Numbered from the stretch's first letter, positions 1 through 8,648 are shown. The stretch is DNA of 64,000 nt from Actinomycetospora sp. NBRC 106375 (GCF_030269665.1 NZ_BSTS01000015.1:62001-126000); one strand, 5' to 3'. Made by a program: numbers and translations. The notes: generated from the sequence alone by a model not told the origin.

Positions 1-1461
1 GACGGGACCTGGAACACGGCCACCGACCGCACCAACGTCCGGCGGCTCCACGACCGGCTCGCCGCGACCGACGACCAGGTGCCCCGGTACTTCCCCGGCG
101 TCGGCACCGACGGCGGACCCGTCCGGCGGGTGCTCGACGGCGCGCTGGGCCTCGGCCTCGCCGCCCACATCGCCGAGGCCTACCGCTGGCTCGCCGAGAC
201 CTTCCGGCCCGGCGACGAGCTGGTGCTGCTCGGGTTCAGCCGCGGCGCGTTCACCGTGCGCAGCCTCGTCGGGATGCTCGCACGCTGCGGGCTCGTCGCC
301 TTCACCGCCGACCAGGACGACGCGGCGCGGGACGCGCTCGTGGCGCGGATCTACGCCGAGGGCTACCGCGCGCGGCACGACCTCGACGGGCTCACCTTCC
401 ACCCGGGCTTCGGTCCCGACGACCGCGCGCCCGTCGCGTTCCTCGGCGTGTGGGACACGGTGGGCGCGCTCGGCGTCCCGAAGACCTTCGGGCTGGTGTC
501 GTCGGTGGTCGGCGGCGAGCGCGTCCAGTTCCACGACCTCGAGCTCACCCCCGACGTCCGGCACGCCCGGCAGGCGCTGGCCCTCGAGGAGATGCGCGGA
601 CCGTACGTGCCGTCGGTGTGGCGGACGCCGCCCGAGGGCCGGCACGACTCGTTCGCCCAGGTCTGGTTCCCGGGCGGCCACGGTGACGTCGGCGGCGGCA
701 AGCCCGACACCGACCTCTCCGACGGCGCGCTGCGCTGGATGATCGACGAGCTGGACGCGACGGTCGCGCCGCGCTGGGCACCGGACGCCCCGGCCCGCCC
801 GGAGGGCCGTCCGTGCGGCGCGCTGGACGACGGCGTCGGCGGTGTCTGGCGGTTCCTGAGCCCACGACCCCGGTCGGCACCGCACGTCGTCGACGGCGCC
901 GACGACGTCAGCGCCTCCGCCGCCGCCCGCCGCCGCTGCGACCTGACGCCGCCCTACCGCCCCGGGCGTGTGCCGTCCGACGACGGCGAGACCGTCGTGG
1001 TCGACGCCGTCGAGCCCTGGGTCGAGACCGGGCTCTACCTGCCGCCCGGCCGCTACGCGCTCGCGGCGTCGGGGTCGTGGCGCGACCACGGCGCCGCCTC
1101 GCCGGCGACCGGCGCCTCGCCCTGGCCGGTCACGTCGTGGCCGTCCTACGCGGTCGGGACGGTGCTCGACGGGGTGCGCGCGCTCGTCGAGCGGGTCACG
1201 GGCAACCCGCGCGCCGACGTCGTCGGCAGCCGCCGGGTGCCGGAGGCCCGGTGGCTCGAGCTGGTCGCCGCCGTGGCGAACGACGTCGTCGACCTCGACG
1301 GCACCGTGCACGAGGGCACGACCGTGCCCATCGGGGCCCGCGGCGAGCGCGGGCTGGCCCTCACCCGCGGCGGCTATCTCTACGCCTTCGCCAACGACGC
1401 CTGGACCGGCTACGGCTCCCATCGCGGCGCGGTGACGCTACGGGTCACGCGGCGCGGCTGA
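1..1461 (+). CDS. DUF2235 alpha/beta-hydrolase (Tle1-like phospholipase family), 5' truncated
   Basis: The reading frame is open from base 1, so the true start lies outside the window; the visible part is about 486 residues. It begins with an N-terminal DGTWN segment typical of DUF2235, followed by the nucleophile elbow GFSRG at bases 232-246 (Ser predicted catalytic) and the family motif FPGGHGDVGGG near bases 667-700, which carries the expected acid and His region. DUF2235 proteins are serine hydrolases related to T6SS phospholipase effectors (Tle1), but in actinobacteria they usually stand alone with no secretion system. No signal peptide can be judged because the N-terminus is missing. 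No T6SS genes are in the window. Family assignment is confident; substrate unknown. Confidence 0.85.
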   Translation, partial: DGTWNTATDRTNVRRLHDRLAATDDQVPRYFPGVGTDGGPVRRVLDGALGLGLAAHIAEAYRWLAETFRPGDELVLLGFSRGAFTVRSLVGMLARCGLVAFTADQDDAARDALVARIYAEGYRARHDLDGLTFHPGFGPDDRAPVAFLGVWDTVGALGVPKTFGLVSSVVGGERVQFHDLELTPDVRHARQALALEEMRGPYVPSVWRTPPEGRHDSFAQVWFPGGHGDVGGGKPDTDLSDGALRWMIDELDATVAPRWAPDAPARPEGRPCGALDDGVGGVWRFLSPRPRSAPHVVDGADDVSASAAARRRCDLTPPYRPGRVPSDDGETVVVDAVEPWVETGLYLPPGRYALAASGSWRDHGAASPATGASPWPVTSWPSYAVGTVLDGVRALVERVTGNPRADVVGSRRVPEARWLELVAAVANDVVDLDGTVHEGTTVPIGARGERGLALTRGGYLYAFANDAWTGYGSHRGAVTLRVTRRG

Positions 1462-1679
1462 CCCACCCCGTCCACCCGGTCGGCTCAGCCCCTGCTCCAG
1501 CGCACGTCACGGCGAGGTTGTCCCTCGGTCGTGTGAGTTCCGAGATCGGGCCGTTATCGAGTCGTGACATCACTCGTTGGTCGACTCAAGGGAACGCCGC
1601 GTCACGTTCCCGGACGTACAGGGTCTGCGACCCCGTGCGTCGACCACGCTTCCCACCCTGACGCGAGAGGTTCCCGAAC

Positions 1680-2147
1680 ATGGGCACGCACTCCGCCCGC
1701 CGCTCCGGCGGCGCCATGACCACCGTCGCGAGCCGTGGGCTCTTCACCGCCACTGCCGCGTTCGCGCTGGTCGGCGGCAGCGCCGGAATGGCGTTCGCCG
1801 GTGAGGCCCCGTCGCACGGGCACGAGAGCTCGAGCGACAGCGACCACGGCAGCGAGCACAAGAGCAGCGAGAACTGCGAGATCCGGATCGTCGACAAGGG
1901 CGGCGAGACGGTCGGCCACGTGGCCAACACCGCCACGGGCAACGCGACCGCCTCCACGCTCGAGACCGTCAACGCCGCGAGCAAGCCGGTGCACGACGCC
2001 GCCTGCCCGCCGGCCAAGGAGATCCTCGGCGCGGTCGACGGCAGCGTGCCCGGGGCCCACCAGGTCTCGAGCACCGCGCAGTCGACCCTCGACACCGTCG
2101 CGGGCTCCCTGCCCGGCGGGTCGGACGGCGGCGACTCCGAGGAGTAG
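1680..2147 (+). CDS. small secreted His/Ser-rich protein of unknown function
   Basis: 155 residues. A hydrophobic stretch at residues about 19-38 ends in AFA, giving a plausible signal-peptidase cleavage near residue 40, so the mature protein is extracellular. The mature N-terminus is rich in His, Ser and Asp (about residues 45-62). The rest contains two Cys (in SENCEIR and DAACPP) that could form one disulfide, and ends in an acidic tail. A GAGAGG-like ribosome site precedes the ATG at 1680; an internal ATG at 1716 (residue 13) is an alternative and would remove only the pre-signal part. It stands alone and is followed by a strong hairpin. I do not recognise a family; it is not a chaplin by motif. 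A metal-binding role for the His-rich part is only a guess. Confidence 0.7.
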   Translation: MGTHSARRSGGAMTTVASRGLFTATAAFALVGGSAGMAFAGEAPSHGHESSSDSDHGSEHKSSENCEIRIVDKGGETVGHVANTATGNATASTLETVNAASKPVHDAACPPAKEILGAVDGSVPGAHQVSSTAQSTLDTVAGSLPGGSDGGDSEE

Positions 2148-2170
2148 GTCGCACCACACGCACGACCTTC

Positions 2171-2209
2171 ACGGCCCGGGTGGCATCCCCGAAACGCCAC
2201 CCGGGCCGT
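2171..2209 (+). terminator. intrinsic terminator after the secreted protein gene
   Basis: A perfect 14-bp G/C-rich inverted repeat (2171-2184 with 2196-2209) with an 11-nt loop lies 24 bases after the stop of the small secreted protein. No long T-tract follows, as is common in high-GC actinobacteria. Confidence 0.8.
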
Positions 2210-2218
2210 GTGCTGTCC

Positions 2219-2256
2219 GGGGCCGGTCGTGGGGCCGGTCGTTCGGGGCCGGTCGT
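2219..2256 (+). repeat. three copies of a 12-bp direct repeat
   Basis: GGGGCCGGTCGT occurs at 2219-2230, 2231-2242 and 2245-2256, the first two in direct tandem and the third after two bases. It sits between the terminator and the end of the convergent membrane-protein gene. Function unknown; copy number may vary between strains. Confidence 0.75.
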
Positions 2257-2389
2257 CCGTCACCGGGGGCGGAACCGCGTCGGCCCCGGCCCGTCGGGGG
2301 ATCGGGCCGGGGCCGTGCGGCGCTGGGGAGCGGGGTCTTCGTGCGGGTCTTTCCTGCGGGTCTCTCCTGGGGGCGAACGGAGGCCGCCC

Positions 2390-3289
2390 TCAGCGCACGC
2401 TGTGCGTGCGCCGGCTGCGGGTGTTCGCCTCGAGCTGCTGGCGCCAGAGCTCCCAGGTGTCGGGGTCCATCGACTGGCCCGACGGCGGGGTGTGCGGGGC
2501 GCGCGGACCGGGCAGCGCGAGCTGGCGCCCGGTGGTGATGGCCGGGAACTGGCCGGTGATCGGCTTCCAGGGCCAGGCGCTGCGGACCGCGCGGGACCGG
2601 TGGAAGCCCAGCCCCATGATGAAGCCGAAGATCAGGTGGCCGATCAGCGACAGCGTCAGCGTGACCCAGGTCAGCGGGAACATCATCGTCTGTCCCCGCG
2701 GCGCGATCGCGACCGTCCCGATGAGGCCCGCCCACACCGGGAACACCGAGAACGCGACGGCCGCACCCACGACGGCGCGGCGGGACCAGCTCTGCATGCC
2801 GACCGCGCAGGCGACGGCGAAGAACGTGATCCCGATGCCGCCGCCGTCGCCGATGTAGCGCCACAGGTAGCCGACCACGGCGCCCGAGGTCAGGTCGTCC
2901 GGGTTGCCCGTGATCCAGGTGCCCATGGTCGGGATGAAGTCGGCCCACCAGCCGAAGACGTGCACAGTGGTCAGGCGGAACCCGTCGTAGATCGCGCACC
3001 CGACGACGCCCCACCACATGCCGCTCGCGACCACGCGGTCCCCGCCGTGCGGGGCGAGGACGGTCAGCGCGACGATGGCGGTGGCCAGCGGGATCACGAG
3101 GATGCCGGCCGAGTACTGCATCTTGATCACGCCGAAGACGTGCGCGGAGATCGCGAGGAGCGGGAGCGCCGCCAGCAGGAGGTGCAGCCCGATCCGCACC
3201 AGTCCGGCACCGTCACGGAGCCCGGGGACACTCGTGGCGGCCGGACCCGGCCCCGTGGCGGGGCGCTCCGGTGTGGTCGTCGTGTTCAT
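2390..3289 (-). CDS. polytopic membrane protein of unknown function
   Basis: 299 residues from an ATG at 3289 (N-terminus MNTTTTPER). The longer frame upstream has no membrane-protein character. The sequence alternates about six to seven hydrophobic segments with short loops: first near residues 30-55 (GLHLLLAALPLLAIS), then around VIPLATAIVALTV, SGMWWGVVGCAIY, GIGITFFAVAC, AAVAFSVFPVWAGL and WVTLTLSLIGHLI. The C-terminal about 65 residues are hydrophilic and probably cytoplasmic. Several Trp, His and Gly-rich loop residues (VHVFGWWADF, YIGDGGG) could be functional, but I do not recognise the family. It is convergent with the upstream gene and divergent from the lyase gene at 3829. Confidence 0.8.
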   Translation of the reverse strand: MNTTTTPERPATGPGPAATSVPGLRDGAGLVRIGLHLLLAALPLLAISAHVFGVIKMQYSAGILVIPLATAIVALTVLAPHGGDRVVASGMWWGVVGCAIYDGFRLTTVHVFGWWADFIPTMGTWITGNPDDLTSGAVVGYLWRYIGDGGGIGITFFAVACAVGMQSWSRRAVVGAAVAFSVFPVWAGLIGTVAIAPRGQTMMFPLTWVTLTLSLIGHLIFGFIMGLGFHRSRAVRSAWPWKPITGQFPAITTGRQLALPGPRAPHTPPSGQSMDPDTWELWRQQLEANTRSRRTHSVR

Positions 3290-3828
3290 CGGCGGGAACG
3301 CTAGGGATGCGCCCGACCACGCAGGGCGAACCTGAGAAACCCTGAGGGCACCGACGCCCACGCGCCGCCGGGACGCGACGACCGGCCGGGTCGCTCACCC
3401 GTTCGGCCTACCTCACGCGACGACCGGGCCGAGGCCCTTTCAGGTCCCGATCCGCGCCGCGGACGCGGCGACGACCCGCACGGGGTGCGCGCCGAGCGGA
3501 CCCGCGCAACGACTCCCCGGAGACCGGCCCGCCGCCCGTCGGACCGGTCGTCGACGCCGTGCCGACACCGGGCCGTGACCTCGCCGCGACCCGACCCGGA
3601 CGTTCTGGACAGGGTGGGTGCGGACCCCGGGAACCCGGTTGGCCGCGTGCGCAGGCAGGATGGAGCAGCCATCCGCCGCTACGAGGACGCCGTTCGGCCC
3701 AAGGGGTCGCTCGGGAGCACGCTTCGGTCACGGTCGGGTGACAAACTGTTTGTGAACGAGCACGATCCGTACGGCCGCGCGACAGGTGGAGGGCTCACCG
3801 GTCCGGACCGACCCGGAGGACGCCCTCG
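3290..3828. other. 539-bp intergenic region between divergent genes
   Basis: Reading frames here are Arg-rich on both strands, lack plausible starts and look non-coding. The region should carry promoters for the membrane protein (minus) and the lyase gene (plus). The only distinct element I see is an AT-rich palindrome at 3741-3753, listed separately. Confidence 0.6.
3741..3753. promoter_or_regulatory. AT-rich palindrome, possible operator
   Basis: ACAAAC-T-GTTTGT is a perfect 6+1+6 palindrome in otherwise very G/C-rich DNA, 75 bases upstream of the start at 3829. Its symmetry and position suggest a dimeric regulator site or promoter core for the lyase gene; the regulator is unknown. Confidence 0.45.
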
Positions 3829-5616
3829 ATGACCGACGTGGTGACCCACGCCGACCCCTCGCCCGGCGACGGGCGCCGTCGCGCCCGCGGGCACCGGGCG
3901 CAGCGTGGCCTCCGCACGCCGGGTAGCGACCCTTCCGCCCATCGCGCGACAGGTCACCACGGCACGGAGACGCTGTCCAGCGACGGCGGGTCCTCGGCGC
4001 GTCACCGCCGGGCCGCGGAGCCGGTCGCGGCCGCCGAGCTCGTCGGGACCGGACGCCACGAGTCACCGGTCGGCCGGCTCGCGTTCGACCCGTCCACCGG
4101 CAGCTGGTCGTTCCGGGGGGACGGCGGCAGTGGGGACGGCGGGGACGCCGATGCCCCGACCGTCGAGACCCCGGTGAGCGCCCCGGCGGCCGTCCACCAC
4201 GCCGCGGGACCACGGACGGGCGGCCACCGCGCCCCCGAGCCGTCCGCCGGCGACGCGTCGCGCACCGCGGGTCCCCGCACGGGCAGCCACCGGGCGCCGG
4301 AGACCGCCGAGACGGTCACGTCGACGGCCGCCCCGGTCGCGGTGTCGCCGGCCGGTCCCTGGTCCCCGGGCCCGCGCACCGGTGGCCACCGCGCCGTCGA
4401 GCCGCGTCACGGTGGTCACCGGGCGCCGGAGCCGCCGACCGCCGTGCGTGCCGCCCCCGCGGACGCCGCGACGACGACGGTCCGCGCCGCCTCCCACGAG
4501 GCCGCGACCACGACCGTCCGCGCCGCCTCCGACGAGACCGCGACCACCGCCGTCCGGGCCGCGGAGACGACGGGCACGAGCGTCGGGCGTTCCCGGGTGC
4601 ACGGCCACCGGACCGGTCCCGGCACCGGCGCGACGGGCGTGGTCAGCAGCACGGGCGGCGGGCACGGCACGACCGGGCCCTCCCACGCCGCGGCGCGCCG
4701 CACGGGCCTGCCGCTGCGGGCGACGATCGGGCTGATCGGCGGGGGCGGGGTGGCCGCGCTCTTCGCGCTGACCTCGATCGGCTCGCCGCTGATCCCGAGC
4801 GCCCCGGCCGAGCAGATCCCGACGGCGTCGGCGCCCGCCGGGCTCTACGAGCCCGCGCCCGACGCCGCGACGGCGCCGCCGGCCCTGCCCGTGGCGCCGC
4901 CCGCGACCTCGACCGCGCCGGCGGCGCAGGGCCCGGCGCCGGTGATCGGCGCCCTGTTCGACCTCGCCGCGGGGAGCCTGAGCGAGCTGTTCGACAACAG
5001 CGGCGACAGCGGTCTCGTCGAGAACGGGAGCAAGCCCCGGATCGTCGACAACCCGGATGCCCCGGGCCGGCAGGCGTGGCAGTTCGCGCTCGGCCCCGGC
5101 GGCAAGCGCAGCGAGGTGCTGCCGCAGGGCCCGGGAACGGAACCACGGGACGGCGACGAGCAGTACGTCCGCTACACCGCCCGCCTCTCCGACGACTTCC
5201 CGACGAACACCGGCAGCTGGCAGCTCCTGCTGCAGTGGCACCACGCGCTGCCGAGCGGCTCGCCGCCCCTGGCCCTGCAGGTGACGCAGGGCCAGCTGAT
5301 GATGGTGTCGGGCGGGGACGACATGCGCTCGATCGGCGCGATCGGTCCGGGCGACACGATCGACCTCACGATGCACATCAGGTTCTCCCAGGATCCGTCG
5401 CAGAGCTCGGTGACGGTCTGGCGCGGCGGTCAGGCCACCGGTGTCACCGACTGGAGCCCGCGCGCGGGCACGATGAGCACGGCCTCGGCCTACATGAAGA
5501 TGGGCATGTACCGGGACCCGAACATCCGCCAGGGCGGCTCGGTGCTGGTCACCGACCTGAAGATCGGGCGCGACGCCCGCGGGATCGGCGGCCTCGGGCC
5601 GCGTCCGGTCGACTGA
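3829..5616 (+). CDS. N-terminally membrane-anchored polysaccharide-lyase-like protein with His/Arg-rich repeat region
   Basis: 595 residues in three parts. Residues 1 to about 290 are disordered and Arg/His-rich, with repeats of the type RTGGHRAPEP (bases about 4207-4430) followed by TTTVRAA repeats (4465-4570). A single hydrophobic segment at about residues 296-320 (IGLIGGGGVAALFAL) with no signal cleavage suggests a type II anchor with the repeats inside the cell. Residues about 375-590 form a jelly-roll-like polysaccharide lyase/heparin-lyase-I-type domain, with LLQWHH near residue 467, a SGSPP loop, FSQDP, and YMKMGMYRDP near the C-terminus. Two paralogous domains lie at 48165-49004 and 59746-60663, which ties it to the exopolysaccharide locus. 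Whether it cleaves or only binds glycan is unknown. Regulation may involve the palindrome at 3741. Confidence 0.75.
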   Translation: MTDVVTHADPSPGDGRRRARGHRAQRGLRTPGSDPSAHRATGHHGTETLSSDGGSSARHRRAAEPVAAAELVGTGRHESPVGRLAFDPSTGSWSFRGDGGSGDGGDADAPTVETPVSAPAAVHHAAGPRTGGHRAPEPSAGDASRTAGPRTGSHRAPETAETVTSTAAPVAVSPAGPWSPGPRTGGHRAVEPRHGGHRAPEPPTAVRAAPADAATTTVRAASHEAATTTVRAASDETATTAVRAAETTGTSVGRSRVHGHRTGPGTGATGVVSSTGGGHGTTGPSHAAARRTGLPLRATIGLIGGGGVAALFALTSIGSPLIPSAPAEQIPTASAPAGLYEPAPDAATAPPALPVAPPATSTAPAAQGPAPVIGALFDLAAGSLSELFDNSGDSGLVENGSKPRIVDNPDAPGRQAWQFALGPGGKRSEVLPQGPGTEPRDGDEQYVRYTARLSDDFPTNTGSWQLLLQWHHALPSGSPPLALQVTQGQLMMVSGGDDMRSIGAIGPGDTIDLTMHIRFSQDPSQSSVTVWRGGQATGVTDWSPRAGTMSTASAYMKMGMYRDPNIRQGGSVLVTDLKIGRDARGIGGLGPRPVD

Positions 5617-5648
5617 CCCTCCTCACGCCCCACCGGCACCCGGCGACC

Positions 5649-5654
5649 TAGCCT
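5649..5654 (+). promoter_or_regulatory. -10 element suited to leaderless transcription
   Basis: TAGCCT fits the actinobacterial TANNNT -10 pattern and ends six bases before the ATG at 5661. That is the spacing expected if transcription starts at the A of ATG. No Shine-Dalgarno sequence is visible before this start, which supports a leaderless message. Confidence 0.45.
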
Positions 5655-5660
5655 GGCTCG

Positions 5661-6725
5661 ATGCCCCACGTCCCCGACCTCGTCGCGGGACACCCGGATG
5701 CGGAGCTCGAGCCCCGCCGGTCGGGGCCGCGCCGGATCCTGCGGGTCGCCGGCGCGCTCGTGCCCGTGGTGCTGGCGGCCCTGGTGCTCCTCCCGGACCT
5801 GCTCGGCGGCCTCGACCACCACCTGCCCTTCGCGGTGTTCGCCGCCCTGCGGCCCGCGCTCACCGTCGGGGTCGCGGTGGTGGTGCTGGCCGTCGTCGTG
5901 GTGCGTCTGGTCCGCCGACGCCGGCCCCGTGGCGCGGCGGGGACCGTCGGCCTCGTGGGGGTCGCGCTCGTCGTCGCCGTGGCCGCGTCCTTCGTCGTGC
6001 CGCGGGCGGTGCCCGGCGAGGCGCCGCCGCCGGGCGGGACGCCGCTGACCGTCCTGGAGCTCAACGCCTTCGAGGGCCACGCCGACGTCGGTGCGCTCGC
6101 GGCCGTCGTCCGGCGGGAGCGCCCGGACATCGTGGTGCTGCCCGAGGCGGGCGAGCTGTTCCGCTCGCGGATCGCCGCGCTGCTGCCCGACTACCGGTCG
6201 TGGACGAACGTCCCGCCCCGGGCGGCCGACGTCCGGGGCATCACCGTGCTGACGGCACCGCGGGCGGGCGACGTCACCGCGCGCACGATCTCGGACGCGC
6301 CCGGGTCCCCCACCGACACGCGCTACCCGTGGGCCGAGCTCACCGGCGGCATCCTCGGTCCGGTGCACCTCGGCGCGGTGCACGTCGTGTCGATCGTCCC
6401 GGGCTGGATCTCCTACTGGCCCGAGGAACTCGAGCTGCTGTCGCGCTGGTGCTCCCGCGCCGAGGGGCCGGCCCTGGTGGTCGGCGACTTCAACGCGACC
6501 CCGGACCACTCCGCCTTCCGGTCGGGCACCCAGGGGTGCACCGACGCCGCGACCGCGCGCGGCGCGAGCCTCACCGGCACCTGGTTCTCCGGCGTGCCGC
6601 GGGCCCTCGGCGCCCAGATCGACCACGTCCTGGCCAGCGGCGGCCCGCAGGCCCGCGACGTCTCCGTGATCGACGTCCCCGGCTCCGACCACCGCGCGCT
6701 GCTGGTGCGCCTCCGCCTCACGTGA
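5661..6725 (+). CDS. membrane-anchored endonuclease/exonuclease/phosphatase family protein
   Basis: 354 residues. Three hydrophobic segments (about residues 27-48, 58-82, 94-113) precede a catalytic EEP domain from about residue 128. The EEP motifs are present in order: LELNAF (Asn), IVVLPEAGE (metal-binding Glu), GDFNATPDH, IDHVL and SDHRAL at the end. The family hydrolyses phosphodiester bonds in nucleic acids, phosphoinositides or sphingomyelin; here the domain should face outward, so extracellular DNA or lipid headgroups are the likely substrates. The same three-TM plus EEP layout is common in actinobacteria. It follows the lyase gene by 44 bases but probably has its own promoter. Family confident, substrate open. 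Confidence 0.88.
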   Translation: MPHVPDLVAGHPDAELEPRRSGPRRILRVAGALVPVVLAALVLLPDLLGGLDHHLPFAVFAALRPALTVGVAVVVLAVVVVRLVRRRRPRGAAGTVGLVGVALVVAVAASFVVPRAVPGEAPPPGGTPLTVLELNAFEGHADVGALAAVVRRERPDIVVLPEAGELFRSRIAALLPDYRSWTNVPPRAADVRGITVLTAPRAGDVTARTISDAPGSPTDTRYPWAELTGGILGPVHLGAVHVVSIVPGWISYWPEELELLSRWCSRAEGPALVVGDFNATPDHSAFRSGTQGCTDAATARGASLTGTWFSGVPRALGAQIDHVLASGGPQARDVSVIDVPGSDHRALLVRLRLT

Positions 6726-6732
6726 GCAGGTC

Positions 6733-6779
6733 GAGGTGCCCCAGCACTCCGAAGTGCTCACGAGCCCGCAGCGCACCTC
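6733..6779. terminator. nested inverted repeat between convergent genes
   Basis: GAGGTGC (6733-6739) pairs with GCACCTC (6773-6779), and AGCACT (6743-6748) with AGTGCT (6753-6758). It sits between two convergent genes and overlaps the stop of the minus-strand gene, so it could terminate both transcripts. Confidence 0.5.
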
Positions 6780-7152
6780 ACGACGCGCGGTAGGAGGGCG
6801 CCGGGAGGGCGTGGGCGTGCCGGGGGCGCACGGGGCGTCCGTGCAGGTCGTGATGGCCGCCGACGAGCCCGCACCACGAGCACGGCGGGCCGCTCGCCAG
6901 CACCACGACCGGCGCGGGGTCGGCCGCCGCGGCGGGAGCTCCCTCGCCGGCGGTCCGGCGGGCGCGGATCGCGCGCAGCAGCCGCCGGACCGCGAACCGC
7001 AGGACGCCGATCACCACGACGGCCGCGACCGCGACCAGCGCGAGCCACTTGAACAGGAGCACCGCGCAGAACGCGATGAGCAGGCCGACCACGGCCGTCG
7101 TCACGCGCGGGTCAGGCTCCACGCGGGCGAGGGTACGTCGGTCGAGGGACAC
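6778..7152 (-). CDS. small membrane protein with C-terminal CxxC/His cluster
   Basis: 124 residues from a GTG at 7152; a shorter start a few codons later is possible. One long or two adjacent hydrophobic segments lie at about residues 17-50 (AVVGLLIAFCAVLLF and ALVAVAAVVVIGVL), then a basic stretch (RRLLRAIRARR) that would face the cytoplasm. The hydrophilic C-terminus carries CSWCG followed by HHDLHGR, Cys/His spacing that could bind a metal. The strand choice rests on the membrane-like composition; the opposite frame is Arg/Asp-rich and less convincing. Not recognised. Confidence 0.55.
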   Translation of the reverse strand: MSLDRRTLARVEPDPRVTTAVVGLLIAFCAVLLFKWLALVAVAAVVVIGVLRFAVRRLLRAIRARRTAGEGAPAAAADPAPVVVLASGPPCSWCGLVGGHHDLHGRPVRPRHAHALPAPSYRAS

Positions 7153-7255
7153 CGGGCCGTCACATCCACCCCGCGTGTCCCTCCGTGATCATGGACCACT
7201 CGGAAGCGCGGCCAGCGCCGACCACGGAACGGTGAGGACCCCGGACACGAGAAAG

Positions 7256-7297
7256 CCCCGCGGGCCACCGGGTCGGGGGTCCGGTGGCCGCGCGGGG
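7256..7297 (-). terminator. strong hairpin terminator for the DUF1990 gene
   Basis: A roughly 16-bp G/C-rich stem (7256-7271 with 7281-7297, one bulge) lies just beyond the stop of the minus-strand gene ending at 7330. On the minus strand it is followed by GCTTTCTC, a short T-rich run, so it fits an intrinsic terminator for that gene. Confidence 0.75.
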
Positions 7298-7329
7298 CAC
7301 AGGGGATGTCGTCGGAGCCCGGATCGCTG

Positions 7330-8094
7330 TTACACGGCGGACGGAGAATTCCCGTCCGGGATCTCCGGCCAGGAGACGGTGCGGGTCAGGACGCGGACGC
7401 CGTCGGGCGTCCGGCCGCCGGCGAGCGACGCCGCCCGCACGCAGAACTCCACCCAGAGCAGGTACTGGATCTGCTTGGCCAGCCCCAGCCGGCTGTAGAG
7501 GACGTCGGCCACGACGTCGCCGGCCCGGGCCCAGGTGGTGATCACGAACTCGAGGTCGTCACCGAGGTCGCGGGCGGCGAACTCGATCTGCCCGGCCTCG
7601 AGGTGCCCGGTCAGCGTGCCGAGCCGGAACGCGGTCGGCTCCCGGGACAGCACGCGCACCGGCCCGTCCCACGGCCCGGGCATGCGGACCACCAGCTCCT
7701 CGCCGACCCGCATCGCCCCGCTCGCCGCGACGTAGTCGAACCGCGCGACGCCCGGCACGACCGCGCGGTTCATGTCCCGCGCGAGGGCGTCGATCAGCTC
7801 GGTCGCTCCGCGCTGCGCGCCGACCACCCGGACCCGGAACTCGCGGTGCAGCGCGGGCCCGTGCCCGGCCTCGAGGGGCTGGTCGCGCGGGGTGACGTCG
7901 ACCAGGCGGGGCGGCAGGTCGCGGTGGTCGCCGACCTCCTCGACGACGTGCACCGCGACGTCCGGGCGCACGCAGCGCCACAGCATCCCGGCGACACCGC
8001 GCGGGAGCCGGGTCAGCATCAGCGCCTCGCGCAGCACCTGCCGGGGCCCCGGGACCCAGTGCGAGGTGCCGAGCGAGGGATCCGCGGACTCCAT
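7330..8094 (-). CDS. DUF1990 family protein
   Basis: 254 residues from an ATG at 8094. The central and C-terminal parts match the DUF1990 pattern: VGEELVVRMPGPWDGPVRV, then FRLGTLTGHLEAGQIEF, then a segment rich in charged residues ending in a Trp/Tyr-containing helix (YLLWVEFCVRAAS). DUF1990 proteins are small bacterial and plant proteins of unknown function that resemble a lipid or hydrophobic-ligand binding fold; no enzymatic residues are established. The N-terminal about 75 residues are an extension relative to the usual about 170-residue family. It has its own terminator and is probably monocistronic. Confidence 0.75.
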   Translation of the reverse strand: MESADPSLGTSHWVPGPRQVLREALMLTRLPRGVAGMLWRCVRPDVAVHVVEEVGDHRDLPPRLVDVTPRDQPLEAGHGPALHREFRVRVVGAQRGATELIDALARDMNRAVVPGVARFDYVAASGAMRVGEELVVRMPGPWDGPVRVLSREPTAFRLGTLTGHLEAGQIEFAARDLGDDLEFVITTWARAGDVVADVLYSRLGLAKQIQYLLWVEFCVRAASLAGGRTPDGVRVLTRTVSWPEIPDGNSPSAV

Positions 8095-8189
8095 GCCGGT
8101 GGCATACCCGCCGGCCCGGCGAGATCACCGCGCGGCGCCCGTGACGGCCCTGACGTCCTCGCTCCCGGCGTCGCCGCCTCGGGCGGGTC

Positions 8190-8648
8190 TCAGCCGGTGG
8201 CGGCGGGCACCCCGGAGCGGCGGCGGGTCTCGCAGTGCTCCTTGAGGTCGCCGGCGAGCGTCTGCAGGTTGTCCTCGACGGTGCGGGCCGTGAGCCGCGC
8301 GACCGTGGTGCCCAGCCAGCCCGTGCGCTCGTGGGTCACGACGAGCCGGGTGCGGGCGCTCTCCCCGGCGGGGCTCAACGCGAAGCGCACCCGGGCCGTG
8401 CCGCGGACGCCCTCACCGTGCAGGGCGAACCGGTGCCGCCGGGGCTGGAACTCCCCCACCCGCCAGGTGCGCTCGGGCACCCGGGCGACGCGCAGGTGCA
8501 CGACCCCGCCGAGCGTCAGGGACCCCCCGCCCATGAGCACCGACTCGCGCACCGCGGTGGTCCAGCGCGGCCACCGGTTGACGTCGGTGAGGACCGCCCA
8601 GACGTGGTCCGGGCAGGAGTCGATGTCGACCGCGATCTCGCAGCGCAT
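8190..8648 (-). CDS. SRPBCC (START/polyketide-cyclase-like) family protein
   Basis: 152 residues from an ATG at 8648, chosen because MRCEIAVDID begins the first strand of the fold and a GAGAGG-like site precedes it. The opening DIDSCPDHVWAVLTDVNRWPRW is the classic start of SRPBCC proteins (helix-grip fold with a hydrophobic cavity). Later features are the WRVGEFQPRRHRF strand and a long C-terminal helix (TVEDNLQTLAGDLKEH). Members bind or cyclise hydrophobic ligands; here the ligand is unknown. It lies between DUF1990 and ugd on the same strand but with gaps over 90 bp, so co-transcription is uncertain. Confidence 0.82.
   Translation of the reverse strand: MRCEIAVDIDSCPDHVWAVLTDVNRWPRWTTAVRESVLMGGGSLTLGGVVHLRVARVPERTWRVGEFQPRRHRFALHGEGVRGTARVRFALSPAGESARTRLVVTHERTGWLGTTVARLTARTVEDNLQTLAGDLKEHCETRRRSGVPAATG

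Noticed and set aside
1680-2147. Chaplin for the small secreted protein
   Set aside because: It has two Cys and a signal peptide but lacks the chaplin core pattern and spacing.
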